From contig JACKKX010000002.1 of NCBI GenBank assembly GCA_024236215.1, positions 62,001 through 126,000 of the forward strand: a DNA stretch of 64,000 nt, in the 5' to 3' direction. The stretch is from Novosphingobium sp. GTDB lineage: Bacteria; Pseudomonadota; Alphaproteobacteria; Sphingomonadales; Sphingomonadaceae. Positions 26,310-36,001 of this stretch are shown in pieces. The notes beneath the pieces were generated by a model. That model ran no database searches and was not told the DNA's origin. It worked only from the letters and a program-made list of their open reading frames with translations. The number at the start of each line of letters is the position of its first letter. The first letter of the stretch is position 1. The translations under genes and the position numbers were made by a program.

Positions 26310-27713
26310 TCAAATATGGATCGGTTTGCCAGTCACCCCCATTGCCGCTTCCTTGACCGCTTCGGAATGGGTCGGGTGGGCGTGGCAGGTATAGGCGATG
26401 TCCTCACTGGTGGCGCCGAATTCCATCGCCTGGGCGACCTGGGCAATCATCGTCCCCGCGACCGAGGCGATCATCCAGGCGCCCAGCACCTTGTCGGTCT
26501 GGGCATCGGCGATCACCTTCACGAAGCCTTCGGGCTCATGGTTGGTCTTGGCGCGGCTGTTGGCCATCATCGGGAACTTGCCGACCTTGATCGCGTGCCC
26601 GGCTTCCTTCGCCGCTTCCTCGGTCAGCCCGACCCCGGCGAATTCGGGCATGGTATAGACCACGCCGGGGATCACCGCGTGATTGACGATGCCCACCCCG
26701 GTGGCGATGTATTCGGCCACGGCGATACCCTCGTCCTCGGCCTTGTGGGCCAGCATCGGCCCCGGAATGACGTCGCCGATCGCACGCACGCCATCAACCT
26801 TGGTGCGAAAATCGTGGCCGGTGTCGATCTGGCCGCGCGCGTTCAGTTCAAGGCCGATGTTCTCAAGGCCAAGGCCCGCCACGTTCGGGCGGCGGCCGAT
26901 GGCAACCAGAACGCAATCCGCCTCGATTGTTTCGACCGCGCCGCCGGCCGATGGTTCTGCAGTCAAAGTGGCCTTCTTGCCCTTGACTGCAACGCCGGTG
27001 ACCTTGGTCGAGAGCTTTAGCTCCATGCCCTGCTTCTTGAAGATCCTGGCGGCTTCCTTGCGGATGTCGCCGTCCATTCCCGGCAGCAGCTGATCGAGGA
27101 ATTCGACCACGGTGACCTTGGCCCCCAGGCGCCGCCAGACCGAACCGAGCTCCAGCCCGATCACCCCACCGCCGATCACCACCAGGTGCGAAGGCACCTT
27201 GCCCAGCGCCAGCGCGCCAGTGGAATCGACGATCACGCCCTTGTCGTTATCGACTTCCACGCCCGGCAGCGGTGTAACGCTGGAACCGGTTGCGATCACC
27301 ACTTCCTTCGCCGTGTAGTCCTTGCCAGCAACGGTTACGGTGTGGGCGTCCTTGAATGCGCCGGTGCCCTTGAGCCAATCGACCTTGTTCTTCTTGAACA
27401 GGTATTCGATCCCCCCGGTCAGCCCCTTGACCGCATCGGCCTTGTCAGCCTGCAAGGCGGCGAGATCGAGCTCGACCTTGCTCAGCTTCACGCCATAGCG
27501 GGCGAGGGTGCCGTTGGCGGCTTCCTCATACTTTTCCGAGCCGTGCAGCAGCGCCTTCGACGGAATGCAGCCCACATTGAGGCAGGTCCCGCCCAGCGTC
27601 TCGCGGCTTTCCACACAGGCCGTCTTCAGCCCCAGCTGCGCCGCGCGGATCGCGCCGACATAGCCGCCGGGGCCGGCGCCGATGAAGATCACGTCATAGT
27701 CGTATTCAGCCAT
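26310..27713 (-). CDS. lpd: Dihydrolipoyl dehydrogenase (E3)
   Basis: 467 residues, FAD/NAD disulfide oxidoreductase. It has the redox pair in GTCLNVGCIPSKALL, the NAD Rossmann motif VVIGGGVIGLELGSVWRRLG, the FAD segment VRAIGDVIPGPMLAHKAEDEG, and the C-terminal dimer-interface HAHPTHSEAVKEAA that carries the catalytic His and Glu. It reoxidises dihydrolipoyl-E2 of 2-oxoglutarate dehydrogenase (and possibly other 2-oxoacid complexes) with NAD+. Ten bases downstream of sucB, completing the E1-E2-E3 set. Confidence 0.96.
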   Translation of the reverse strand: MAEYDYDVIFIGAGPGGYVGAIRAAQLGLKTACVESRETLGGTCLNVGCIPSKALLHGSEKYEEAANGTLARYGVKLSKVELDLAALQADKADAVKGLTGGIEYLFKKNKVDWLKGTGAFKDAHTVTVAGKDYTAKEVVIATGSSVTPLPGVEVDNDKGVIVDSTGALALGKVPSHLVVIGGGVIGLELGSVWRRLGAKVTVVEFLDQLLPGMDGDIRKEAARIFKKQGMELKLSTKVTGVAVKGKKATLTAEPSAGGAVETIEADCVLVAIGRRPNVAGLGLENIGLELNARGQIDTGHDFRTKVDGVRAIGDVIPGPMLAHKAEDEGIAVAEYIATGVGIVNHAVIPGVVYTMPEFAGVGLTEEAAKEAGHAIKVGKFPMMANSRAKTNHEPEGFVKVIADAQTDKVLGAWMIASVAGTMIAQVAQAMEFGATSEDIAYTCHAHPTHSEAVKEAAMGVTGKPIHI

Positions 27714-27723
27714 GGTCCTGTCC

Positions 27724-28923
27724 TCAAAGGTCGATCAGCAGACGAGTGGGATCCTCGATCGCTTCCTTGATGGTCTTGAGCGCGGTCACCGCCTCGCGAC
27801 CGTCTATCAGGCGGTGGTCGTAGCTGAGCGCGAGGTACATCATCGGACGGATCACGATCTGCCCGTCGCGCACCACCGGGCGGTCCTCGATCCGGTGCAG
27901 GCCCAGCACGGCGCTCTGCGGCGGGTTGATGATCGGGGTGGACATCAGGCCGCCGAAAATCCCTCCGTTGGAGATGGTGAAAGTGCCGCCCTGCATATCG
28001 GCCATGGTCAGCGTGCCGTCCTTGGCGCGCTTGCCGAGATCGGCGATGGCCTTTTCGATATCGGCAAAGCCCATCCGGTCGACATTGCGGACCACCGGCA
28101 CGACCAGCCCATTGGGCGCCGAAACCGCTACCGACAGGTCGACATAAGGGAAATAGACGATCTCATCGCCATCGATCTGGGCGTTGACGCCCGGAATGTC
28201 CTTGAGCGCGAGGCACGCTGCCTTGGCGAAGAACGACATGAAGCCCAGCTTCACCCCGTGCTTCTTTTCGAACACGTCCTTGTAGCGGTTACGCGCGTCG
28301 ATTACCGCCGACATGTCGCAATCGTTGAAGGTGGTCAGCAGCGCGGCGGTTTCCTGCGCGCTCTTGAGCCGCTTGGCCACGGTCTGGCGCAGGCGGGTCA
28401 TCTTGACGCGTTCCTCGCCGCGATCCCCGGCCGGGGCGGCGGGAGCGGCGGGCGCAGCAGCGGCCGCAGCGGGCGCCGCGCTCTTGGCCTGGGCTGCGGC
28501 GACGACGTCTTCCTTGGTGATCCGCCCGTCCTTACCGGTGCCCTTGACCGTGGCGGGATCGATCCCGTGTTCCAGCACCGCGCGGCGCACCGCGGGAGAA
28601 AGCGTGGCGGCTTCGCCAGCAGGCGCAGCTGCGCTCGCCGTCGGAGCAGGTGCAGCTGCCGCGGCAGGAGCCGCCGCCACGCCAGAGCCGACTTCGATCG
28701 TGGCGATCACCGCGCCGACCGAAACGTTATCGCCCACCTTGGCCAGGTGCTGGCCCATGACCCCGGCGACCGGCGCGGGCACTTCGACCGCAACCTTGTC
28801 GGTTTCAAGACTGGCGATCGGCTCGTCGGCCGCGACCGCTTCACCCGGCTGCTTTAGCCATTCGCCGATGGTTGCTTCGGATACGGATTCACCCAGGGTG
28901 GGGACTTTGACTTCTGTGGACAT
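27724..28923 (-). CDS. sucB: 2-oxoglutarate dehydrogenase E2, dihydrolipoyl succinyltransferase
   Basis: 399 residues. An N-terminal lipoyl domain carries the lipoylated lysine in [12 protein letters not shown] (about residue 43), followed by an Ala/Pro-rich linker. A peripheral subunit-binding domain ([22 protein letters not shown] in outline, about residues 108-140) comes next, after it a second Ala/Pro linker, then the catalytic acyltransferase domain ending with the active-site [12 protein letters not shown]. It transfers the succinyl group to CoA. Twelve bases downstream of sucA; ribosome site GAGGA. Confidence 0.96.
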   Translation of the reverse strand: MSTEVKVPTLGESVSEATIGEWLKQPGEAVAADEPIASLETDKVAVEVPAPVAGVMGQHLAKVGDNVSVGAVIATIEVGSGVAAAPAAAAAPAPTASAAAPAGEAATLSPAVRRAVLEHGIDPATVKGTGKDGRITKEDVVAAAQAKSAAPAAAAAAPAAPAAPAGDRGEERVKMTRLRQTVAKRLKSAQETAALLTTFNDCDMSAVIDARNRYKDVFEKKHGVKLGFMSFFAKAACLALKDIPGVNAQIDGDEIVYFPYVDLSVAVSAPNGLVVPVVRNVDRMGFADIEKAIADLGKRAKDGTLTMADMQGGTFTISNGGIFGGLMSTPIINPPQSAVLGLHRIEDRPVVRDGQIVIRPMMYLALSYDHRLIDGREAVTALKTIKEAIEDPTRLLIDL

Positions 28924-28935
28924 CTTGCTGGTTCC

Positions 28936-31749
28936 TCAGGCTTTCTTCCTGCGGCGGATTTCGGTGCGGACCGAGGTGCCGAGCGCGTGGCTGATCAGCG
29001 CGCCCTGTTCGCTGACATGGCGGCTGGCGAGGCCCGTTGCCGGCGAGGCGCTGGCGACACGGCCGGCATAGCGCGGGCGGGTCACCTTGCACTTGGCCGC
29101 GATCAGCGCTTCCTCGATCAGGCTTTCGACGAAGAACCACGATCCGTTGTTCTTCGGCTCCTCCTGGCACCAGACCACCTCTTCCAGATTGCGCATCCTG
29201 GAAAAGCGCAGCGCCAGCGGCTCGCCGGGGAAGGGATAGAGCTGTTCGAGGCGGATGATCTGGACGTCCTTGGTGCCTTCAGCATCGCGCGCTTCCATCA
29301 GATCATAGGCGACCTTGCCCGAACACAGCACGACCCGGCGCGTGTCCTTGTCGGCAGCCCCGTTGCGGTCGGAGAGGATGCGCTTGAAGTGCGCCTCACC
29401 GACGAATTCGCTGGCCTCGCTCTTGGCCATCGGGTGGCGCAGCAGGCTCTTGGGGGTCATGATGATCAGCGGCTTGCGGAACGGGCGGTGCATCTGCCGG
29501 CGCAGAACGTGGAAGTAATTCGCCGGGCTGGTGATGTTGCACACCTGCATGTTATCCTGCGCACAGAGCTGAAGGTAGCGCTCCAGGCGGGCCGAGGAGT
29601 GCTCCGGCCCCTGGCCCTCGAACCCGTGCGGCAGCAGCAGCACCAGCCCGTTGGCGCGCAGCCACTTGGCCTCGGAGGCGGCGATGTACTGGTCGATCAT
29701 GATCTGCGCGCCGTTGGCGAAATCGCCGAACTGCGCTTCCCACAGCACCAGGGTCTTGGGATCGGCGCTGGCATAGCCGTATTCGAAGCCCAGAACGCCG
29801 TATTCGCTCAGCGGGCTGTCATGCACCTCGAACTTGCCGTGCGGCACGGTGGTGAGCGGCACGTATTTGTGCTCGTCGCTCTGGTCGACCCACACCGCGT
29901 GGCGCTGGCTGAACGTGCCCCGGCCCGAATCCTGGCCCGAAAGGCGCACGTTGTAGCCTTCGGAAACCAGGCTGCCGAAGGCCAGCGCCTCGGCCGTCGC
30001 CCAGTCAAAACCCTGGCCGCTGGTGAACATCTCGCGCTTGGCGTCGATCACGCGGGCCAGCGTCTTGTGGACCTGGAGCGTATCGGGAATGGTGGTCAGC
30101 GTCCGGCCCAGGCTGTCGAACAGCTTCTGTTCGATCCCGGTGTGGATGTTGCGGCGTGCGGTTTCGGGGTCGGCGGGGGCGTGCAGCCCGGTCCAGCGTC
30201 CGGCGAACCAGTCGGCATGGTTGGACTTGTAGCTCTTGGCCGCCTCGAACTCGGTTTCCAGCGTGGCGATGAAGTGGGATTCGACCTCGCCCGCGTGGTT
30301 GGCGTCGATCACCCCTTCGCCGATCAGGCGGCGGGCATAGACCTGGCTGACCGGCAGATGCTGGCGGATCTTCTGATACATCAGCGGCTGGGTAAAGCCC
30401 GGCTCATCGCCTTCGTTGTGGCCGAAGCGGCGATAGCACCACATGTCGACCACGATGTCGCGCCCGAAGGTCTGGCGATAGTCGATCGCCAGTTTGCAGG
30501 CGAAGGTCACCGCCTCGGGATCATCGCCGTTGACGTGCAGGATCGGTGCCTGGACGCCCTTGGCGACGTCGGAGGGATAGGGCGATCCACGGCTGAACTG
30601 CGGGCTGGTGGTAAAGCCGATCTGGTTGTTGACCACGAAGTGGATGCAGCCGCCGGTGTTGTAGCCGCGCACTCCCGAAAAGCCGAAGCATTCCCAGACG
30701 ATCCCCTGCCCGGCAAAGGCCGCGTCGCCGTGGATCAGCACGGGCAGCACCTGCTTGTGCTTGCCGGGGCCGATATCGTCGCGGAAGGCCTGGTTGGCGC
30801 GGACCTTGCCCAGCACCACCGGATCGACCGTTTCAAGGTGGCTGGGGTTGGGGACCAGGCTCATGTGCACCTTGATCCCGTCGAACTCGCGATCGGCGCT
30901 GGTGCCCAGGTGATACTTGACGTCGCCCGAACCGCCGACATCCTCGGGATTGGCCGTGCCGCCCGAGAATTCGTGGAAGATGACGCGATAGGGCTTGGCC
31001 AGCACGTTGGCGAGCACGTTGAGCCGCCCGCGGTGCGCCATGCCGTAAACGATCTCGCGCACGCCGCGCGATCCGCCGTACTTGATCACCGCTTCAAGCG
31101 CCGGGATCATCGCCTCACCGCCGTCCAGCCCGAAGCGCTTGGTGCCGACGTATTTGCGGCCGAGAAACTTTTCGTACTGCTCGCCGCGGATCACCGCGCC
31201 CAGGATCGCCTTCTTGCCCTCGGGGGTAAAGTCGATGCTCTTGTCGCCGCCCTCGATCCGGTCTTGGATGAAGCGGCGCTCCTCGACATCGGCGATGTGC
31301 ATGTATTCGAAGCCGACCTTGCCGCAGTAATTCTGCCGCAGCACCGCCACCAGTTCGCGCACCGTCGCCCATTCGAGGCCAAGCGTACCGCCAAGATAGA
31401 CCTTGCGATCGAGCGCCGCGCCGGTGAAGCCGTGATAGGCCGGATCGAGATCGGCCGGCAGGTTCTGGTGCGAAAGCCCAAGGGGATCGAGATCGGCACC
31501 AAGATGCCCGCGCACGCGGTAGGTGCGCACCAGCATCATCGCCCGGATCGAATCCGCCGCCGCTTCCTCGATCGCGCGCGGGTCCATCGCCGCGCCGCCC
31601 CTGGCCGCCGCCGCCTTGATCGCGACCTGCATCTGCGTCGGATCGAGCGCCTGGGTCAGATCGTCTTCGGCGCCGCGCCAATCGGGCCGCGCCCAGCTGG
31701 GGCCGGGCTGAGGATCGTCGGGGAGGAAATCGTGGCTTTCGTTGCCCAT
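28936..31749 (-). CDS. sucA: 2-oxoglutarate dehydrogenase E1 component
   Basis: 937 residues, the usual length for E1o. An N-terminal E2-binding segment precedes the ThDP-binding transketolase core, with GMAHRGRLNVLANVL, HGDAAFAGQGIVWE (the GDA...N ThDP/Mg motif continues through VNNQIGFTTS) and YRRFGHNEGDEP. The C-terminal domain contains HGFEGQGPEHSSARLERYLQ. It decarboxylates 2-oxoglutarate and succinylates the E2 lipoyl group. Lies between sucD and sucB in the mdh-sucD-sucA-sucB-lpd block on the minus strand. Confidence 0.97.
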   Translation of the reverse strand: MGNESHDFLPDDPQPGPSWARPDWRGAEDDLTQALDPTQMQVAIKAAAARGGAAMDPRAIEEAAADSIRAMMLVRTYRVRGHLGADLDPLGLSHQNLPADLDPAYHGFTGAALDRKVYLGGTLGLEWATVRELVAVLRQNYCGKVGFEYMHIADVEERRFIQDRIEGGDKSIDFTPEGKKAILGAVIRGEQYEKFLGRKYVGTKRFGLDGGEAMIPALEAVIKYGGSRGVREIVYGMAHRGRLNVLANVLAKPYRVIFHEFSGGTANPEDVGGSGDVKYHLGTSADREFDGIKVHMSLVPNPSHLETVDPVVLGKVRANQAFRDDIGPGKHKQVLPVLIHGDAAFAGQGIVWECFGFSGVRGYNTGGCIHFVVNNQIGFTTSPQFSRGSPYPSDVAKGVQAPILHVNGDDPEAVTFACKLAIDYRQTFGRDIVVDMWCYRRFGHNEGDEPGFTQPLMYQKIRQHLPVSQVYARRLIGEGVIDANHAGEVESHFIATLETEFEAAKSYKSNHADWFAGRWTGLHAPADPETARRNIHTGIEQKLFDSLGRTLTTIPDTLQVHKTLARVIDAKREMFTSGQGFDWATAEALAFGSLVSEGYNVRLSGQDSGRGTFSQRHAVWVDQSDEHKYVPLTTVPHGKFEVHDSPLSEYGVLGFEYGYASADPKTLVLWEAQFGDFANGAQIMIDQYIAASEAKWLRANGLVLLLPHGFEGQGPEHSSARLERYLQLCAQDNMQVCNITSPANYFHVLRRQMHRPFRKPLIIMTPKSLLRHPMAKSEASEFVGEAHFKRILSDRNGAADKDTRRVVLCSGKVAYDLMEARDAEGTKDVQIIRLEQLYPFPGEPLALRFSRMRNLEEVVWCQEEPKNNGSWFFVESLIEEALIAAKCKVTRPRYAGRVASASPATGLASRHVSEQGALISHALGTSVRTEIRRRKKA

Positions 31750-31830
31750 CGCAACTGCCCTCTTCTGCTTCGCTACATCAGGGGCCTTTGCGCTCCCGGG
31801 GAGGAATTCGCTTTTGCCCGAAACGTGGTT

Positions 31831-31852
31831 GCCCGGCGCCTAGGCACCGGGC
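31831..31852 (-). terminator. Hairpin in the sucD-sucA gap, possible attenuator or processing site
   Basis: Read on the minus strand, GCCCGGTGCC and GGCGCCGGGC form a 10-bp stem with one G-U pair and a two-base TA centre. The mismatch on the plus strand becomes a wobble pair only in the minus-strand RNA, which fits a function in the sucD-sucA transcript. No T-run follows. It may set the ratio of sucD to sucA message through 3'-end stabilisation. It is the only notable structure in the 115-bp gap. Confidence 0.4.
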
Positions 31853-31864
31853 ACGGGTTTACAC

Positions 31865-32755
31865 TCAGGCAAATTCCTTGAGCGCTTCGGCCAGCGTCTC
31901 GCCCAGCAGGCTGGGGGAGGAGGAAACGCGGATGCCCGCCGCTTCCATCGCCGCGATCTTGTCTTCGGCGCCGCCCTGTCCGCCCGAGACGATTGCGCCG
32001 GCATGGCCCATGCGGCGGCCCGGAGGCGCCGTGCGCCCGGCGATGAACCCGGCCATCGGCTTGCGGCGGCCACGCTTGGCTTCATCGCGCAGGAACTGGG
32101 CGGCCTCTTCCTCGGCGCTGCCGCCGATCTCGCCGATCATGATGATCGACTTGGTTTCCTCATCAGCCAGGAACAGCTCGAGCACGTCAATGAAGTTGGT
32201 GCCGTTGACCGGATCGCCGCCGATGCCCACCGCGGTGGTCTGGCCCAGGCCGATGTTGCTGGTCTGGAACACGGCTTCATAGGTCAGCGTGCCCGAACGG
32301 CTGACCACGCCGACGCTGCCCTTCTTGAAGATCGAACCAGGCATGATCCCGATCTTGCATTCGCCGGGAGTCAGCACGCCGGGGCAGTTGGGGCCGATCA
32401 GGCGGCTCTTGCTGCCCGAAAGCGCGCGCTTGACGCGGACCATGTCGAGCACCGGAATACCCTCGGTGATGCACACGATCAGCTCGATCTGGGCATCGAT
32501 TGCCTCCAGGATCGCGTCGGCCGCGCCCGGGGGCGGAACGTAGATGCACGAAGCGGTGGCTCCGGTCGCCGCCCTGGCTTCGGCAACGCTATCGAACTGC
32601 GGCAGCCCGATGTGCTCGGTCCCGCCCTTGCCGGGGGTGACGCCCGCGACCATCTGGGTGCCGTAATCGAGCGCCGCCTGGGTATGGAACGAACCGGTGG
32701 CGCCGGTCATCCCCTGGGTGATGACCTTGGTGTGCTTGTTGACGAGGATGGACAT
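31865..32755 (-). CDS. sucD: Succinate-CoA ligase (ADP-forming) subunit alpha
   Basis: 296 residues, CoA-binding Rossmann domain followed by the ligase domain. It has [24 protein letters not shown] at the N-terminus, the CoA-binding [10 protein letters not shown], and the phosphohistidine loop ending [12 protein letters not shown], where the active His is phosphorylated. It makes ATP from succinyl-CoA. The beta subunit gene sucC, normally next to sucD, is not in the window. Lies 24 bp downstream of mdh. Confidence 0.96.
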   Translation of the reverse strand: MSILVNKHTKVITQGMTGATGSFHTQAALDYGTQMVAGVTPGKGGTEHIGLPQFDSVAEARAATGATASCIYVPPPGAADAILEAIDAQIELIVCITEGIPVLDMVRVKRALSGSKSRLIGPNCPGVLTPGECKIGIMPGSIFKKGSVGVVSRSGTLTYEAVFQTSNIGLGQTTAVGIGGDPVNGTNFIDVLELFLADEETKSIIMIGEIGGSAEEEAAQFLRDEAKRGRRKPMAGFIAGRTAPPGRRMGHAGAIVSGGQGGAEDKIAAMEAAGIRVSSSPSLLGETLAEALKEFA

Positions 32756-32779
32756 GTCTCGAATCTCCTGGGGAAGGGC

Positions 32780-33778
<999 letters not shown>

Positions 33779-33893
33779 TCAGGCACAAAGGCAGCCCATT
33801 CCATCCCGCTGGAGCGCGGGCCACCGGTTGATCGAAGCGTGCCGTAGGCGCGAGTCCGGGTGATTGCAAGCGAGGAAAAGTCGACAGAGCAAA

Positions 33894-33922
33894 TATTTAG
33901 TGATAATAGTTCGCAATTGCAA
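33894..33922 (-). promoter_or_regulatory. Possible mdh promoter
   Basis: On the minus strand, TTGCAA (33922-33917), 17 bases and TAAATA (33899-33894) lie about 150 bp upstream of mdh in an AT-rich pocket. Agreement with the consensus is partial (4/6 and 3/6). The rest of the 33743-34005 gap shows only a small hairpin GGTCGC-ggcgaa-GCGACC at 33946-33963 and no coding sequence I can support. Confidence 0.25.
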
Positions 33923-34005
33923 TAATGGCATGCGAGGCGAGCTTCGGTCGCGGCGAAGCGACCGCCAGCCTGGCGGTCATTGGCGATGCCGTAAGGGAAA
34001 TGCCC

Positions 34006-34326
34006 TCAGCCGAGATTCGTGCTCGGTCTGCCTTCCAGCCGCGCGGCGAGCCCGCACGCCATGCGCCGGTCGAACCGGCGGCAGATTTCGAGCCAGTGAC
34101 GATACTCTTCGTGGCGGCCCTCTTGCCAGGCGCGCTCGGCCTCAAGCCGGGCCTGCTGCGCCGCGCCCAGCCCATGGACGGCGAAATGCTTGAGCGCATC
34201 GCGCAAAACGTGATCGGGCGTGGGGGCATCGCCGTTATCGTTCGCCGCCTTGCGGCGCAGACCCAGGCCCATTGCGGTGCTGGAACGGATGGCGGCGGGG
34301 CGGGGGGCGGCGAAGCGGATCGTCAT
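34006..34326 (-). CDS. Small conserved hypothetical protein, sphingomonad type
   Basis: 106 residues, basic N-terminus (MTIRFAAPRPAAIRSSTAMG) and the short motif RRKAANDNGD, a KAANDN-type stretch seen in many small alphaproteobacterial proteins. The C-terminal half is helical, charged and soluble (ALKHFAVHGLGAAQQARLEAERAW). No signal peptide or membrane segment. Function not recognised. It lies between the cell wall hydrolase (87 bp upstream) and mdh, all on the minus strand. Reading in the opposite strand overlaps but lacks a plausible start. Confidence 0.6.
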   Translation of the reverse strand: MTIRFAAPRPAAIRSSTAMGLGLRRKAANDNGDAPTPDHVLRDALKHFAVHGLGAAQQARLEAERAWQEGRHEEYRHWLEICRRFDRRMACGLAARLEGRPSTNLG

Positions 34327-34413
34327 CGCCCTGCGCTCTACACAGCCGGAGCTAAGCCTTGGTGTGACACTATGGTTGCTATCGCTTAACCAAGGGGTGA
34401 CGGGCGAGTGCCG

Positions 34414-35541
34414 TCAGCCGCCCGGCCTGGCGATCCATTGCCCCGATTGCTGGTATTCCGGGCGCACCCCATCCGAGCCGGGCAACTTGTCACCGCGATA
34501 GAGCGCATCGCCCCCGCGCTCCCTGACGTCCTGCGAATAGGCCGGAGCCGCGGCCGCGCGCGGTGTGGCGGTTTCGCCGGTGCCCTGGGCGCTCTTCAGG
34601 CCGGCCTCATAGGCGCGCTGCAGGGCCAGCGGATCGAGCGCCGGATCCTCGCCGGTGGTCTGCGCGGTATTGCTGTGCGGGTGCGGCGCGGCCGATGGTT
34701 CGCCCCCGCCATAGGCAAAGCGGAAGGCCCCGGCATCGCCCGCGCGTCCCTTGAAACTGTAGAACCGGTGCGCGCCGACCGTGATCAGGTAGTTCAGGCT
34801 GGGCGCCCAATAGGGATGCACCGCGATGGTGTGGTAATGGGTGGCAAGGCCGACCGAGGGTTCGACCGCGCCCGACAGCGCCGCCGCCGCCACGCGGCGC
34901 GCCCGGTCCCAGAAGAAGGCGCTGGGGCGGCGCGAAAGCGCCCCGTCGCAGGTGAAGCTGAACTGGCATCCGGTGCTGCGTTCCGAACCCTGATAGACCA
35001 CGCCGCAAACGGTCTTGGGATAGGATGGATGGGCCACGCGGTTGAGCACTACCTGAGCCACCGCGCGCTGGCCTTGATCGGGCTCGCTGGCGGCTTCGTA
35101 ATAGACCGCGGCGGTCAGGCAATCGAGCGCGCGGCTGCGATCGACGCCCGAATTGTCGATCCGGAACGAGCGGGCAATCGGCCCGCCGATTGCATTGGCG
35201 ATTGCCCCGCCGGTTGTTTCCACCAGCGCGTTGCCAGAGCTTTCGGTGGTTTCGCTGGCGAGATAATAGAAGGCCGAACCGGGAAAGCTGTCTCCGCTGC
35301 GCTCAAACGGCATCGGTTCGATCTGCAGCTCTGCCTTGCCGGCACTGCCGATGGAAAAACTGCCCCACTGATCGGGCGCAGCCAGCGCGGGCACCGCGAT
35401 CGCCGCCAGCAGTACCAGTGCGCGGCGCCCCATGTGCCGCCGCCCCTTGCGCATCCCCACGGTGCGCGCGCCCCGGCGCGGCAAGCGCGCGGAAAAATCG
35501 CGCGGTCGCGGTTCATAGGGAAGGGCGTGGATCTGCTGCAT
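34414..35541 (-). CDS. SleB-type cell wall hydrolase
   Basis: 375 residues. A basic N-terminus is followed by one membrane anchor or signal (ALVLLAAIAVPALA, about residues 41-54), a linker, and then a Hydrolase_2/SleB domain at about residues 140-260. The domain has the family signature DCLTAAVYYEAASEPDQGQRAVAQVVLNRV with catalytic Glu, and TGCQFSFTCDG, ATHYHT and WAPSL. It cleaves peptidoglycan, probably as a lytic transglycosylase, outside the cytoplasmic membrane. The Pro/Ala/Gly-rich C-terminus is low in complexity. The ATG at 35541 has GAGG five bases upstream. Divergent from the btu operon. Confidence 0.85.
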   Translation of the reverse strand: MQQIHALPYEPRPRDFSARLPRRGARTVGMRKGRRHMGRRALVLLAAIAVPALAAPDQWGSFSIGSAGKAELQIEPMPFERSGDSFPGSAFYYLASETTESSGNALVETTGGAIANAIGGPIARSFRIDNSGVDRSRALDCLTAAVYYEAASEPDQGQRAVAQVVLNRVAHPSYPKTVCGVVYQGSERSTGCQFSFTCDGALSRRPSAFFWDRARRVAAAALSGAVEPSVGLATHYHTIAVHPYWAPSLNYLITVGAHRFYSFKGRAGDAGAFRFAYGGGEPSAAPHPHSNTAQTTGEDPALDPLALQRAYEAGLKSAQGTGETATPRAAAAPAYSQDVRERGGDALYRGDKLPGSDGVRPEYQQSGQWIARPGG

Positions 35542-35724
35542 CGGTCCTCGTGTGGCTTACGCGCCTCCGCGCGTAATCCGGTTGCGCCCTGCCTGCATCC
35601 GCCGAATTGGCGCCGTGCCGAAGCGGGACGATCCCTGCCGATAGCCTTAAGCGGTTAAGAAACGGCGCATTCGCCTCTCCGCTTGCCATGTTCGCGGCCC
35701 CCGAATATGGACACCGCGCGTCAT

Positions 35725-35895
35725 GGGTTGTCCGGTTTTCCGGACCGAAGAGGGAAGGGGGTGCCAATCCTCCGCTGCCCCCGCAACTGTGACTGGGGAG
35801 CGTTGCGCCCCACATGCCACTGTCCTGAGCGTGTCGAAGGGCGGGAAGGCGGGCGCAAGGCATTGATCCGGGAGCCAGGAGACCTGCCCCTGACG
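35725..35895 (+). ncRNA. Cobalamin (adenosylcobalamin-type) riboswitch
   Basis: The conserved cobalamin aptamer blocks occur in order. First is GGGAAGGGGGTGCCAATCC (from 35752), then GCTGCCCCCGCAACTGTGAC (from 35774), GCCACTG (35816-35822), CGGGAAGGC (35842-35850), and GAGCCAGGAGACCTGCC (35872-35888). It lies 110 bp before btuB and should repress btuB-F-C-D when cobalamin binds. The loop between GCCACTG and CGGGAAGGC carries a REP-like 19-base word. Boundaries are approximate. Of the 35542-36001 gap, the part before 35725 holds the hydrolase promoter region with nothing else I can name. Confidence 0.93.
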
Positions 35896-36001
35896 GTCGT
35901 TCCGCGCCGGGCGGGGTGTACCGGAATGCAGCGAGGCCCCCGCGAATTCGCGCGGGTGCTCACGCCATGGACGGCATTCGTTCATGACGGGAGTATTGCG
36001 C

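Noticed and set aside
28987-31881. 964-codon open frame antisense to sucA
   Set aside because: It mirrors the codon bias of sucA on the other strand, is rich in Asp, His, Arg and Gly repeats without any domain, and would overlap a clearly functional gene completely.
35646-35663. TTAA-N4-TTAA upstream of the cell wall hydrolase as a CtrA site
   Set aside because: CtrA sites use a seven-base spacing; four bases does not fit.
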